34,347 nucleotides of DNA from contig CADBOZ010000034.1 in the NCBI GenBank assembly GCA_902796515.1, positions 1-34,347 of the forward strand, in the 5' to 3' direction. This document shows, in pieces, positions 14,807 through 22,123 of the stretch. A program made the position numbers and the translations under genes. The notes beneath the pieces were generated by a model. That model made no database searches and was not told where the DNA came from. It was given only the letters and a program-made list of their open reading frames with translations. Source of the DNA: an uncultured bacterium. GTDB taxonomy: Bacteria > Cyanobacteriota > Vampirovibrionia > Gastranaerophilales > Gastranaerophilaceae. Position 1 is the stretch's first letter. The number at the start of each line of letters is the position of its first letter.

Positions 14807-14835
14807 TTGACAAATCAAGAGTTTAGGAGTATGCA
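14807..14835 (+). promoter_or_regulatory. Promoter for a candidate small RNA
   Basis: TTGACA (14807-14812), 17-bp spacer, TATGCA (14830-14835). It points away from the kinase operon into a 180-nt stretch with no reading frame. The imperfect palindrome GCTTAAATTTTAAGC (14836-14850) overlaps the expected start and could be an operator. Confidence 0.55.
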
Positions 14836-14841
14836 GCTTAA

Positions 14842-14999
14842 ATTTTAAGCATATTACGGTCAATAAGCCGGTAATTTGATTAAAACTTTACCTGTTTATT
14901 TTATACGATATTGTTTCTCTTTCTTAATAGGTATTTAGATGTAATAAAGAGAAAAATGAGCATAAAAAACGGCAGAATTATGTTCTGCCGTTTTTGTTA
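14842..14999 (+). ncRNA. Candidate small RNA, about 155 nt
   Basis: This occupies most of the 336-nt gap between the winged-helix gene and fba. After the promoter at 14807 come a hairpin at 14853-14875 (ATTAC/GTAAT plus GG/CC with one bulge), a longer stem pairing TTTCTCTTT (14914-14922) with AAAGAGAAA (14946-14954) extended inward by TTA/TAA, and a strong terminator at 14965-14995. No start codon with a ribosome-binding site opens a useful frame. It could instead be only the fba terminator plus chance pairing. I could not match it to 6S, tmRNA, SRP or RNase P RNA. The 5' end is estimated from the promoter. Confidence 0.45.
14965..14995. terminator. Bidirectional terminator (fba leftward; candidate sRNA rightward)
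   Basis: A perfect 13-bp stem AAAAACGGCAGAA / TTCTGCCGTTTTT with a 5-nt loop. T-rich sequence lies on both sides. It lies 19 bp past the fba stop on the minus strand. Confidence 0.92.
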
Positions 15000-15013
15000 T
15001 TTTTAAAATAAAA

Positions 15014-15973
15014 TTAGTCTTTAGCGTGACCTGCTGTTCCTAATACATCTCTCATTTTATGCATTACCATTTCTTTAACGGCAGTTCTTCCGGGGCCCAT
15101 ATATTCTCTCGGGTCGAATTTTTCGGGATGTTCGATAAAGAATTCTCTGATTGTAGAAGTCATTGCCAATCTTAAATCAGTATCGATATTGATTTTAGCT
15201 ACACCGTGTTTTGAAGCATAGTTAAGCATTTCTTCGGGAACTCCTTGAGCGTCGGGAAGATTTCCGCCGAATTTATTACATTTTGCAACAAATTCTTTAG
15301 GTACGGAAGATGAACCGTGAAGTACAATCGGAAAATCGTATCCTGCAACAGCGTTGATTGCTTCTTTGCAAGCTTTTAATCTGTCGAAGTCAAGTTTTGC
15401 TTCGCCTTTGAATTTGTATGCACCGTGAGAAGTACCGATAGCAATTGCTAAAGAATCACAACCCGTTTCTTTAACAAATCTTGCAGCTTCTCCGGGGTCT
15501 GTATAAGTTGAATCAGCAGCTTTAACTTTAACATCATCTTCAACACCGGCTAATTTACCGAGTTCCGCTTCAACTGAAACGCCGTGAGCGTGTGCATATT
15601 CAACAACTTGTTTAGTCAATTTAATATTTTCTTCAAGCGGGAATCTGCTTCCGTCAATCATAACAGAAGAAAAACCGCCGTCTATACAAGATTTACAAAT
15701 ATCAAAATCAGCACCGTGGTCTAAATGAAGTGCTATAGGAACAGTTGTTGTAGCTAATGCAGCTTCAACAAGCTTGATTAAATATGTTTGATTAGCATAT
15801 TTTCTTGCTCCTGCAGATACTTGAAGAATAAGAGGAGATTGAGTTTCTTCGGCAGCTTCAGCTATACCTTGAAGAATTTCCATATTGTTAACATTGTACG
15901 CACCGATTGCGTAACCTCCGGCAAGAGCTTTCTTAAACATTTCGCCGGTTGAAACTAATTTTCTTTCTGACAT
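15014..15973 (-). CDS. fba: Class II fructose-bisphosphate aldolase
   Basis: A 319-residue zinc-dependent glycolytic/gluconeogenic enzyme that splits fructose 1,6-bisphosphate to DHAP and glyceraldehyde 3-phosphate. The metal and catalytic motifs are ALHLDHGADFD (H83, D85, H86), the EAELGKLAGVEDD segment from E135, IAIGTSHGAYKF (H183) and VLHGSSSVP (H219). The length suits the class IIB/FbaA-like group. ATG 15973 has AAGGAAA upstream and a plausible promoter at 16011-16039. It is monocistronic, bounded by a terminator. Together with ppdK in this window it supports a glycolytic, possibly PPi-using, carbon metabolism; that link is inference. Confidence 0.95.
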   Translation of the reverse strand: MSERKLVSTGEMFKKALAGGYAIGAYNVNNMEILQGIAEAAEETQSPLILQVSAGARKYANQTYLIKLVEAALATTTVPIALHLDHGADFDICKSCIDGGFSSVMIDGSRFPLEENIKLTKQVVEYAHAHGVSVEAELGKLAGVEDDVKVKAADSTYTDPGEAARFVKETGCDSLAIAIGTSHGAYKFKGEAKLDFDRLKACKEAINAVAGYDFPIVLHGSSSVPKEFVAKCNKFGGNLPDAQGVPEEMLNYASKHGVAKINIDTDLRLAMTSTIREFFIEHPEKFDPREYMGPGRTAVKEMVMHKMRDVLGTAGHAKD

Positions 15974-16010
15974 AATATTTTCCTTTTATTAAAAATACCT
16001 CTACAAGACT

Positions 16011-16039
16011 AATGTAAAACAAAAACATTTTTTGGGCAA
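16011..16039 (-). promoter_or_regulatory. Probable fba promoter
   Basis: On the minus strand TTGCCC (16039-16034), 17-bp spacer, TACATT (16016-16011), about 37 bp before the ATG at 15973. The hexamers are moderate matches; the spacing is ideal. Confidence 0.5.
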
Positions 16040-16084
16040 TCTGTTTTTATGAGGGTAGTAATTAAAAAGTATAAAATAATAATC

Positions 16085-16855
16085 TTAAGAGATAACTTTT
16101 AAATTAGTCTTTTTTGTTTCTTTATTTTTGTATATTTCATATATTCTTCCCGCCAGAGATTTTGCGGTATCCGAATTCGGCTTTGAAGTAATATATTTTT
16201 TATAGTATCTGACCGCAAGAACATATTTTTCAAGTTTATCAAAACATATGCCCAGTCCGAGATAACTTCTGTAATATTCGGGATTAATTTTTAAAATTTT
16301 TCTGTATAAATCTATTGCGCTGTGAAAATCTTCTTTTTCGATATATAAACTTGCAAGGCTGTACATAGCCGGAATATAGCTCGGATATTTTTCTATAATA
16401 GTATTATATACAAGAATAGCCATATCAACTTCGCCCGATAATTCATGGGTCAGAGCAAGTTTAATTTGTGCATTTTTGTTATCGGGACACAACTTAATTG
16501 TTCTTATGAAGTTTTTTTGAGCATTTTCGTTATCCGCGCTTAAAAGATAGTTTAAGCCGAGTTCGTAGTATATTTCGGAATCAAATCCGTATACGTTCCT
16601 TGCGGATTTTAAATGCTTAATTGCTTTATCATACTCTTTTAAATTTTTATAGGCTTTAGAAGCGCCTTTGTATGCGGGAATATTGTTTTTATCTATCATT
16701 AAAGAAACAAGATATTCTTTTATGGCTTTTCGGTATTCATTTTTCAGCATAAACGAATCGCCGAGCGCACAAAAAAATTTCTTATCCTTTTTGTCGCTTT
16801 TAACAGGATTTGTTATAAAACTTGTCTGATTTTTATTTGTATATTTAAAAGACAA
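16085..16855 (-). CDS. Tetratricopeptide repeat protein
   Basis: A 256-residue all-helical protein with about six consecutive TPR units between residues 27 and 240. Typical pairs are FCALGDSFMLKNEYRKAIKEY, AYKGASKAYKNLKEYDKAIKH and AMYSLASLYIEKEDFHSAIDLY, with the conserved small and aromatic positions. The N-terminal 25 residues are polar and basic, and there is no signal peptide. TPR proteins act as scaffolds; no partner can be deduced. ATG 16855 has a strong GGAGGAAA. It is divergent from the mscS-led operon across 132 bp. Confidence 0.9.
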   Translation of the reverse strand: MSFKYTNKNQTSFITNPVKSDKKDKKFFCALGDSFMLKNEYRKAIKEYLVSLMIDKNNIPAYKGASKAYKNLKEYDKAIKHLKSARNVYGFDSEIYYELGLNYLLSADNENAQKNFIRTIKLCPDNKNAQIKLALTHELSGEVDMAILVYNTIIEKYPSYIPAMYSLASLYIEKEDFHSAIDLYRKILKINPEYYRSYLGLGICFDKLEKYVLAVRYYKKYITSKPNSDTAKSLAGRIYEIYKNKETKKTNLKVIS

Positions 16856-16926
16856 AATTTCCTCCGTTAATTAAAGTTTATACTTATCGGGTTTAAAACA
16901 GATTAATCGGAAGATGAATTTTGATT

Positions 16927-16955
16927 TTGACCTTTAGATTTATTTTTTTTATAAT
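16927..16955 (+). promoter_or_regulatory. Promoter of the mscS-to-ftsI operon
   Basis: TTGACC (16927-16932), 17-bp spacer, TATAAT (16950-16955). The start near 16962 gives a leader of about 26 nt with AAGGA before ATG 16988. Confidence 0.75.
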
Positions 16956-16987
16956 TTTTTTGGATTTTAAAGAATTAAGGATAAAAA

Positions 16988-17848
16988 ATGGAAAACTTGT
17001 TAAAGCTTAGTATTTTTTCGCTTCCGGAAGAATATATAAAAATAATTACTTTCGGCTGGAATATTATAAAATGTACCCTGCTTCTTGTGGTGACGATAAA
17101 GCTTTTAAACTTTTTTGCCGAAAAATTTTTTAAGAAGATTATTGAAAAACTTGATTCTCAGGAAAGACAAAGGCAGCTTTTGACACTGAAGGCAATCATT
17201 TATCATACAATTCAAGCAGTAATATTTGCAATTTATATTATGAATATGCTTTTTTTGTTCGGTATAGACGTAAGACCCTTACTTGCAACAGCCGGAGTTA
17301 TGGGGGTTGCGGTTGGTTTCGGTGCAAAAAGATTTGTTGAAGATGTTATATCCGGAATAATGATTTTACTTGAGGGGCAAATAAGAGTCGGTGACTATGT
17401 TGAAATAGATAATATGGCGGGTTTTGTTGAAAAAATTACCCTTAATTTAATAACTGTCCGCTCGGATAAAACCGGTGCCGTTTATTTTATCAGATGTGGA
17501 TATGTGGATTCGGTTAAAAACTACACAATGCATTATTCTTATGCTTATTTTCCGCTTGACGTTGCATATAAAGAGAACTTAAATCATGTATTTGAAACAA
17601 TAAAAAAATCGTTTGAAATATTGAAAAATGACAACAGATATAAAAGACTGATTTTGAATGATATAGAAATATTCGGTTTGGATGAATTTAAAGAAAGTTC
17701 ACTTTGCGTTAAATGCAGAATAAAAACTCAACCAAAAGGACAATGGACTATAAAACGAGCATTTAATAAAATAATAAAGGAACAGTTTGATGCGGAAAAT
17801 ATAGAAATACCGTTTAATCAGCTGGTAGTTACGAATAATGCCGGATAG
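16988..17848 (+). CDS. MscS-family mechanosensitive channel
   Basis: A 286-residue inner-membrane channel of the small MscS type. Two N-terminal membrane helices (about 20-45 and 68-92) precede the pore helix TM3, PLLATAGVMGVAVGFGAKRFVEDVISG, with the Gly/Ala packing pattern of the family. The cytoplasmic beta domain follows (RVGDYVEIDNMAGFVEKI). It would open under membrane tension to release solutes during hypo-osmotic shock. Oddly, the usual IPNG turn of the beta domain reads IRCGYVDS here. ATG 16988 has AAGGA. The lipoprotein gene starts 3 nt after the stop, so the channel leads the envelope/division operon. Confidence 0.93.
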   Translation: MENLLKLSIFSLPEEYIKIITFGWNIIKCTLLLVVTIKLLNFFAEKFFKKIIEKLDSQERQRQLLTLKAIIYHTIQAVIFAIYIMNMLFLFGIDVRPLLATAGVMGVAVGFGAKRFVEDVISGIMILLEGQIRVGDYVEIDNMAGFVEKITLNLITVRSDKTGAVYFIRCGYVDSVKNYTMHYSYAYFPLDVAYKENLNHVFETIKKSFEILKNDNRYKRLILNDIEIFGLDEFKESSLCVKCRIKTQPKGQWTIKRAFNKIIKEQFDAENIEIPFNQLVVTNNAG

Positions 17849-17851
17849 TAT

Positions 17852-18139
17852 ATGTTAAGAAAAATATTAAAGTTTTGTTTTATTATTTTTTGTGGTTTAA
17901 TTGGATTTGTCTTTGCAGGATGCAAAAATGATGCTATCAGGTTTTATCGCGAAAGTGCCGTTGAGAACACAATGAAAACATTCCATAGTATTAATGCTCC
18001 GAAGAAGGACGAAGTTACAAAATCGGGAGGACTTGTAATAATCAGGGATAACACTTCCTCCCGCGGTAATTCGGAGATGAATAATCTGAAATTCGGTCCT
18101 GAAAATATGGACTTTGATTTGCCGGTAAAATTCAAGTAA
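17852..18139 (+). CDS. Small lipoprotein
   Basis: A 95-residue protein with a hydrophobic leader (residues 7-22) ending in the lipobox FAGC, so C24 should be lipidated after signal peptidase II cleavage. The mature part is about 72 residues, polar, with no recognised domain. It starts 3 nt after the mscS stop and is followed 18 nt later by the BlaI-like gene. Its place in the envelope operon suggests a role at the membrane or septum, but that is inference. Confidence 0.83.
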   Translation: MLRKILKFCFIIFCGLIGFVFAGCKNDAIRFYRESAVENTMKTFHSINAPKKDEVTKSGGLVIIRDNTSSRGNSEMNNLKFGPENMDFDLPVKFK

Positions 18140-18157
18140 ACAGAAAGGAAAAACATA

Positions 18158-18505
18158 ATGTCTAAGCACGGAAGTCTTGAAAGTGCTATATTGAGCGTCC
18201 TTTGGGATTTGGAAAAAGACGGAAAAATCAATAATTCCGTAAAAGATGTATACGAAACTCTAAATTCAATAAATAACGAAAAAAAAGCTTATACAACGGT
18301 TAAAACAGTAATGGACAGGCTGTATGATAAGAAAACTCTTACAAGAATCAAACACGGAAATAAATTTTACTACAGAACACTTTATTCCAATTCGGAAGTA
18401 ATAAGAAAATCGCTAACCGAATTAGCTGAAAGATATTGTAACGGAGATATCAAAAAGCTTATCAGTTATGCCGAAAACAAAAACGCGGAACTTATCGGTG
18501 CATAA
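18158..18505 (+). CDS. BlaI/MecI-family winged-helix repressor
   Basis: A 115-residue protein with the BlaI/CopY-type DNA-binding domain over residues 5-75: SLESAILSVLWDLEKDG, then SVKDVYETLN, the recognition helix AYTTVKTVMDRLYDKKTL and the wing RIKHGNKFYYRT. The C-terminal 40 residues give the dimerisation helices. Family members are dimers that repress beta-lactamase, PBP or copper genes and are usually inactivated by a BlaR1/MecR1 sensor protease. No such sensor gene is adjacent. AAGGA precedes ATG 18158. Its setting, upstream of rsmH, ftsL and ftsI, suggests control of wall-synthesis genes; that is inference. Confidence 0.9.
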   Translation: MSKHGSLESAILSVLWDLEKDGKINNSVKDVYETLNSINNEKKAYTTVKTVMDRLYDKKTLTRIKHGNKFYYRTLYSNSEVIRKSLTELAERYCNGDIKKLISYAENKNAELIGA

Positions 18506-18893
18506 AAAAGTGAATAAAAATCAGGATATAGAGCTTTACAGGAACAGACTTGAAGTTGCGGAACTTATAATGTTAACGGTACTTGATAAAATTTCGGTCA
18601 GTGAAGCTCTTTCAAAATTCCCTAAAGATATAAATGACATAAATATAAAATGCGCATTTGATGCGCTTATGCATCGGGAAGCCGACGAAGATTTAAGAAG
18701 GACTGTTGCTGATTATAAAGAAGTTCAGGATGAACTTTTGGTAAACATTGCGGATGCTTTGAAAAAAAATCAAAATCTCCCTCAAAATATAGTTTCCGAA
18801 TATTTAAAATATCACAATCAAAATTTGATAAGTCCCGAAGGCTTCAGCATAAAAAATACTTTTGATAAAATTAAAAGAATGATAAACTTATAA
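18468..18893 (+). CDS. Helical protein upstream of rsmH, function unknown
   Basis: Up to 141 residues from ATG 18468, which overlaps the BlaI-like gene by 38 nt without a Shine-Dalgarno. In-frame GTGs at 18498 and 18510 are alternatives; the latter (127 residues, 4 nt after the BlaI stop) fits the operon's spacing better. The product is mostly helical and charged (RLEVAELIMLTVLDKISVSEAL, DEDLRRTVADYKEVQDEL), with no cysteines or membrane segments. It ends 1 nt before rsmH. In many bacteria mraZ occupies this place, but I see no MraZ/AbrB motif. Unrecognised. Confidence 0.8.
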   Translation: MPKTKTRNLSVHKKVNKNQDIELYRNRLEVAELIMLTVLDKISVSEALSKFPKDINDINIKCAFDALMHREADEDLRRTVADYKEVQDELLVNIADALKKNQNLPQNIVSEYLKYHNQNLISPEGFSIKNTFDKIKRMINL

Positions 18894-18894
18894 T

Positions 18895-19839
18895 ATGGTA
18901 CAAGACTCGGCAAGTAAAAAGTTCATACACTATACGGTGATGAAAAACGAAGTGGTTAATTCACTGAATTGTGAAAATTCACAAAAAATATTTGTGGATT
19001 GTACTTTGGGCGGCGGAGGACACAGTGAAGAAATTTTAAAAAGAATTTCTCCGAAAGGTCGCTTAATTTCATTTGATGTTGATGATGATGCCATAAATCA
19101 TGCATCCGAAAGATTAAAGAATTATAAGAATTTAACAATTATAAAAGGAAGTTATGCGGATATAGATTTGCATCTTAAAAATCTGGGCATAGAAAAGATA
19201 ACGGGCGGGGTTATTTTTGACCTTGGTGCATCGTATCATCAACTTACATCTCCAATTCGAGGATTTAGTTTTTTAAAAGACGCGCCTCTTGATATGAGAT
19301 TTAATCAGGAACAGGAATTCAGTGCATTTGATGTAATAAATAAGTACAAAGAAGGCGAACTGGTAAGAATTTTTTCGGAATACGGCGAAGAAAGATTTTC
19401 AAAAAGAATAGCACACGCAATAGTTGAAAAAAGACCCGTAAATACTACACTTGAGCTTGCAGAATTAATCAAAAACTCGGTACCGAGATTAAAAACAAAA
19501 ATTCATCCCGCAACAAGGGTCTTTCAAGCGGTCAGGATAGAGGTAAACAGGGAATTGTTAAATTTTGAAAATACATTAATTAAAGTTATAAATTTAACGG
19601 ATGTTGGTGCTATAATAAGTTTATTAACATTTCATTCTTTGGAAGACAGACTGGCAAAAAATATCTTAAAACAGTATTCAGCCAAAGAAAGTGCTAATAA
19701 ATACGCAAAAGAAGATAATCAAAACAGTAATATACTAGAGTTAATAAATAAAAAACCGATTACGGCAAGTGAAGAAGAACTAAGGATTAATCCTCCGTCA
19801 AGGAGTGCGAAACTTAGAATTGCAAAAAAAATGAGGTAA
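18895..19839 (+). CDS. rsmH: 16S rRNA (cytosine(1402)-N(4))-methyltransferase
   Basis: A 314-residue SAM-dependent methyltransferase (MraW) acting on C1402 in the decoding centre. Motifs: the SAM site VDCTLGGGGHSEEIL, FDVDDDAI, FDLGASYHQLTSPIRGFSF, PLDMRF, HPATRVFQAVRIEVN and LLTFHSLEDR, with the basic C-terminal NPPSRSAKLR. The Ala-Ser-Tyr after DLG replaces the more common Val-Ser-Ser. It keeps the classic dcw-cluster order rsmH-ftsL-ftsI-murE. ATG 18895 is 1 nt after the previous stop. Confidence 0.97.
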   Translation: MVQDSASKKFIHYTVMKNEVVNSLNCENSQKIFVDCTLGGGGHSEEILKRISPKGRLISFDVDDDAINHASERLKNYKNLTIIKGSYADIDLHLKNLGIEKITGGVIFDLGASYHQLTSPIRGFSFLKDAPLDMRFNQEQEFSAFDVINKYKEGELVRIFSEYGEERFSKRIAHAIVEKRPVNTTLELAELIKNSVPRLKTKIHPATRVFQAVRIEVNRELLNFENTLIKVINLTDVGAIISLLTFHSLEDRLAKNILKQYSAKESANKYAKEDNQNSNILELINKKPITASEEELRINPPSRSAKLRIAKKMR

Positions 19840-19841
19840 CT

Positions 19842-20339
19842 TTGAAACCATCTTTTAATAAAACGAATAACAGGACAACGGGAAGAAGAACAAATTCCAA
19901 ACAAAATAATATCAAACAAAGGGAAACGGCAACTAACCCGATAAATTCCAAAGCGCCCGAAAATAACCAAATAATAAGCGGTTACTTTGTTAACGAGCTT
20001 TCATATAAAGAGCTTATTATAGCAAGGGTTAATAATTTTCTGTACGGCGTTTTAATATTTCTTGTTGTATTTTGTTTGATTTGTTATTACTTTGTTTCAT
20101 GTAAAGAAGTTCAATTAAATCAAATTTCAAGAGAAACTCTTGAATTAAACTATGAAAACGAAGAACTTCAAAATAAGGTGGATTCTCTTCAATCCTATTA
20201 TAATATTGATAAAGCTGTTTCAAAATCAAATATTCTCGAAAGAGCAAAACATGTAGTCGAAGTTGATGCGGCAACTCTGCCAAAAGTAAACTTCAGTAAA
20301 ACAAACAAAGATAAAAATACGGTAGTTGTAAGCTATTAA
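19842..20339 (+). CDS. ftsL: FtsL-like septal protein
   Basis: A 165-residue bitopic membrane protein. A basic, Asn/Thr-rich cytoplasmic N-terminus (1-64) is followed by one membrane helix (about 66-85), then a periplasmic leucine-zipper-like coiled coil (about 88-122). That is the FtsL/DivIC layout. Sequence alone would not identify it, but its place between rsmH and ftsI is the standard ftsL position. FtsL pairs with FtsB/DivIC and helps recruit and activate FtsI/FtsW. Translation starts at TTG 19842, 2 nt after rsmH, with AGGT upstream. The 65-residue cytoplasmic part is longer than in E. coli. Confidence 0.83.
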   Translation: MKPSFNKTNNRTTGRRTNSKQNNIKQRETATNPINSKAPENNQIISGYFVNELSYKELIIARVNNFLYGVLIFLVVFCLICYYFVSCKEVQLNQISRETLELNYENEELQNKVDSLQSYYNIDKAVSKSNILERAKHVVEVDAATLPKVNFSKTNKDKNTVVVSY

Positions 20340-20353
20340 AAACAGGGGATAAA

Positions 20354-22060
20354 TTGAAAGAAAAGGCTTATAAAAATTTTGACAGAAGAGTCGGATGTCT
20401 TCAGTCCGTTTTCTATTTAACTTGTTTTTTGCTTGTGGTGTATCTTTTTTTGCTTCAAGTATGCGATGTTCGTCATTGCAAAAATAAAGCAAAATCACAA
20501 CGCACCTCAAAAATGTACGTTTTAAGAGGAGAAATTGTAGACAGATACGGTTTTAAGCTCGCTGCGGATAGAACAACTTTTATATTATATGCGCATCCTA
20601 ATTACTATGACCATACGCCCTCGGAGCTTGCGGAAATTTTATCTCCTTATGTAAAAATTCCCGTTAAAGACCTTTCTAAAAGATTATCTCAGACTAATAA
20701 AAAAATAATTATAGTCAAAAAGGATTTAGACAGAAAAACCGTAAGAGAAATAAAGAAAAAAGGATTAAGAGAACTGTCCTATGAAGTGAAAAACGAAAGA
20801 GTATATCCTCAGGGCATGCTTGCCTCTCATATACTCGGTTTTTACAATCCTAATGCCGATACCGCAGGCGGTGTTGAATACAAAGCTAAAGAATATCTTG
20901 AATATGTGGATAAAACGATTACTTATGAAAAATCACCGAACGGAGATATTATATATAATATAAGCGTTAATCCTGCCGATGTTTCGGCACCTGCCAAAGG
21001 TAAAACATTAAAACTTACAATTGACAGTGCCGCCCAGCATGTTTGCGAAAAGTATCTTTTGAAGGCAATTCAAAAATATCACGCACCCAGAGCTGTTGCT
21101 ATTGTACTTGACCCTGCAACAGGCGAAATAATTGCGCTTGCGGTTGCTCCCGGATACAATCCGAATGAATACCGTAAATATTCGATGCAGGAGATAAAAA
21201 ATTGGGCAATAACGGACGTTTATCCGCCCGGTTCAACCTTCAAAATTATAACCGTTGCTTGCGGATTTATGAATAAGAAAATCAATAAATATTCAAGAAT
21301 TAACGATACCGGAAAAATGAAAATCGGCTGGTGGGATGTTGTAAATTATGATTACAAATCCAAAGGAGCACCGGGCTTAATTGATTTAGTATATTTATTC
21401 GAACATTCATCAAACATTGCTTCAATTAAAATAGCTCAAATGATGACATCAAGAGAATTTTATGACAGTTTAAAATTATTCAATTTTGGTGAAAAAACAG
21501 GAATTGACCTTCCCGGAGAATCTGCGGGATTGCTTCCTCAGCCAAAATTCTGGGATGTTGCAACACATGGCACTATGGGATACGGTTACGGGGCTTCGGT
21601 TACCGCAATTCAAATGATATCCGCGGTAAGTGCTATTGCAAACGGCGGAGTTTGGGTAACACCCCATGTTATTAAATATTCTCCCGAAGAAGAACAAACA
21701 AAAATCGTAAGAAGAAGAGTTTTGGAAGAACAGGATGCAAAAGATATTACTCAACTGCTTGTAAAATCGATTGAAGGCGGAAAAAATCCCGCTAAAATGG
21801 ACGATTTTTACATTGCTGCCAAAACGGGCACATCCAGAAAACCTAATTCAAGCGGTACGGGGTATTCAAATAAGCTATACACGTCTATGATTGGCTTTTT
21901 CCCTGCTACAAACCCGAAAGCAGTCTTGTATGTTGTTGTAGATTCGCCGTCAGGAGAAGGAATTTGGGGTTCAACCGTTGCAGCACCGGTATTTAAAGAA
22001 ATTGCAACCGAACTTGTCAGAATATTAAATCTTAATCCTGATAAAAACGTAAAAAAATAG
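20354..22060 (+). CDS. ftsI: Class B penicillin-binding protein (FtsI/PBP3)
   Basis: A 568-residue septal peptidoglycan transpeptidase. Membrane anchor at about 18-36, pedestal domain from RGEIVDRYG (58-66), then the transpeptidase domain. The three active-site motifs are S294-TFK297, S352-S-N354 and K490-T-G492 (AKTGTS). It crosslinks septal peptidoglycan and is a beta-lactam target. The C-terminus is short and lacks PASTA domains. The start is TTG 20354 with GGGG 6 nt upstream. It lies 14 nt after ftsL. Confidence 0.96.
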   Translation: MKEKAYKNFDRRVGCLQSVFYLTCFLLVVYLFLLQVCDVRHCKNKAKSQRTSKMYVLRGEIVDRYGFKLAADRTTFILYAHPNYYDHTPSELAEILSPYVKIPVKDLSKRLSQTNKKIIIVKKDLDRKTVREIKKKGLRELSYEVKNERVYPQGMLASHILGFYNPNADTAGGVEYKAKEYLEYVDKTITYEKSPNGDIIYNISVNPADVSAPAKGKTLKLTIDSAAQHVCEKYLLKAIQKYHAPRAVAIVLDPATGEIIALAVAPGYNPNEYRKYSMQEIKNWAITDVYPPGSTFKIITVACGFMNKKINKYSRINDTGKMKIGWWDVVNYDYKSKGAPGLIDLVYLFEHSSNIASIKIAQMMTSREFYDSLKLFNFGEKTGIDLPGESAGLLPQPKFWDVATHGTMGYGYGASVTAIQMISAVSAIANGGVWVTPHVIKYSPEEEQTKIVRRRVLEEQDAKDITQLLVKSIEGGKNPAKMDDFYIAAKTGTSRKPNSSGTGYSNKLYTSMIGFFPATNPKAVLYVVVDSPSGEGIWGSTVAAPVFKEIATELVRILNLNPDKNVKK

Positions 22061-22079
22061 TTTTAAGCTGTTCTTTTTT

Positions 22080-22088
22080 TGTTAGAAT
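22080..22088 (+). promoter_or_regulatory. Extended -10 promoter for murE
   Basis: TGTTAGAAT in the 63-nt gap between ftsI and murE; -35 is weak. It would let murE be transcribed independently of the division operon with a leader of about 30 nt containing AAGGA. Confidence 0.45.
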
Positions 22089-22123
22089 ATATTTATATCA
22101 AGGGAAGTTTTAAGGAATTAAAA

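Noticed and set aside
14836-14850. Short peptide MQLKF from ATG 14831 in the sRNA region
   Set aside because: Five codons only; GGAG is 1 nt from the ATG and the ATG lies in the -10 box.
14842-14999. 6S RNA (ssrS)
   Set aside because: The 5' and 3' ends do not form the long closing stem with a central bubble expected of 6S RNA.
22079-22123. Longer MurE starting at TTG 22079
   Set aside because: The extension lacks a ribosome-binding site and covers the probable -10 box; ATG 22124 has AAGGA and the family's usual N-terminus.
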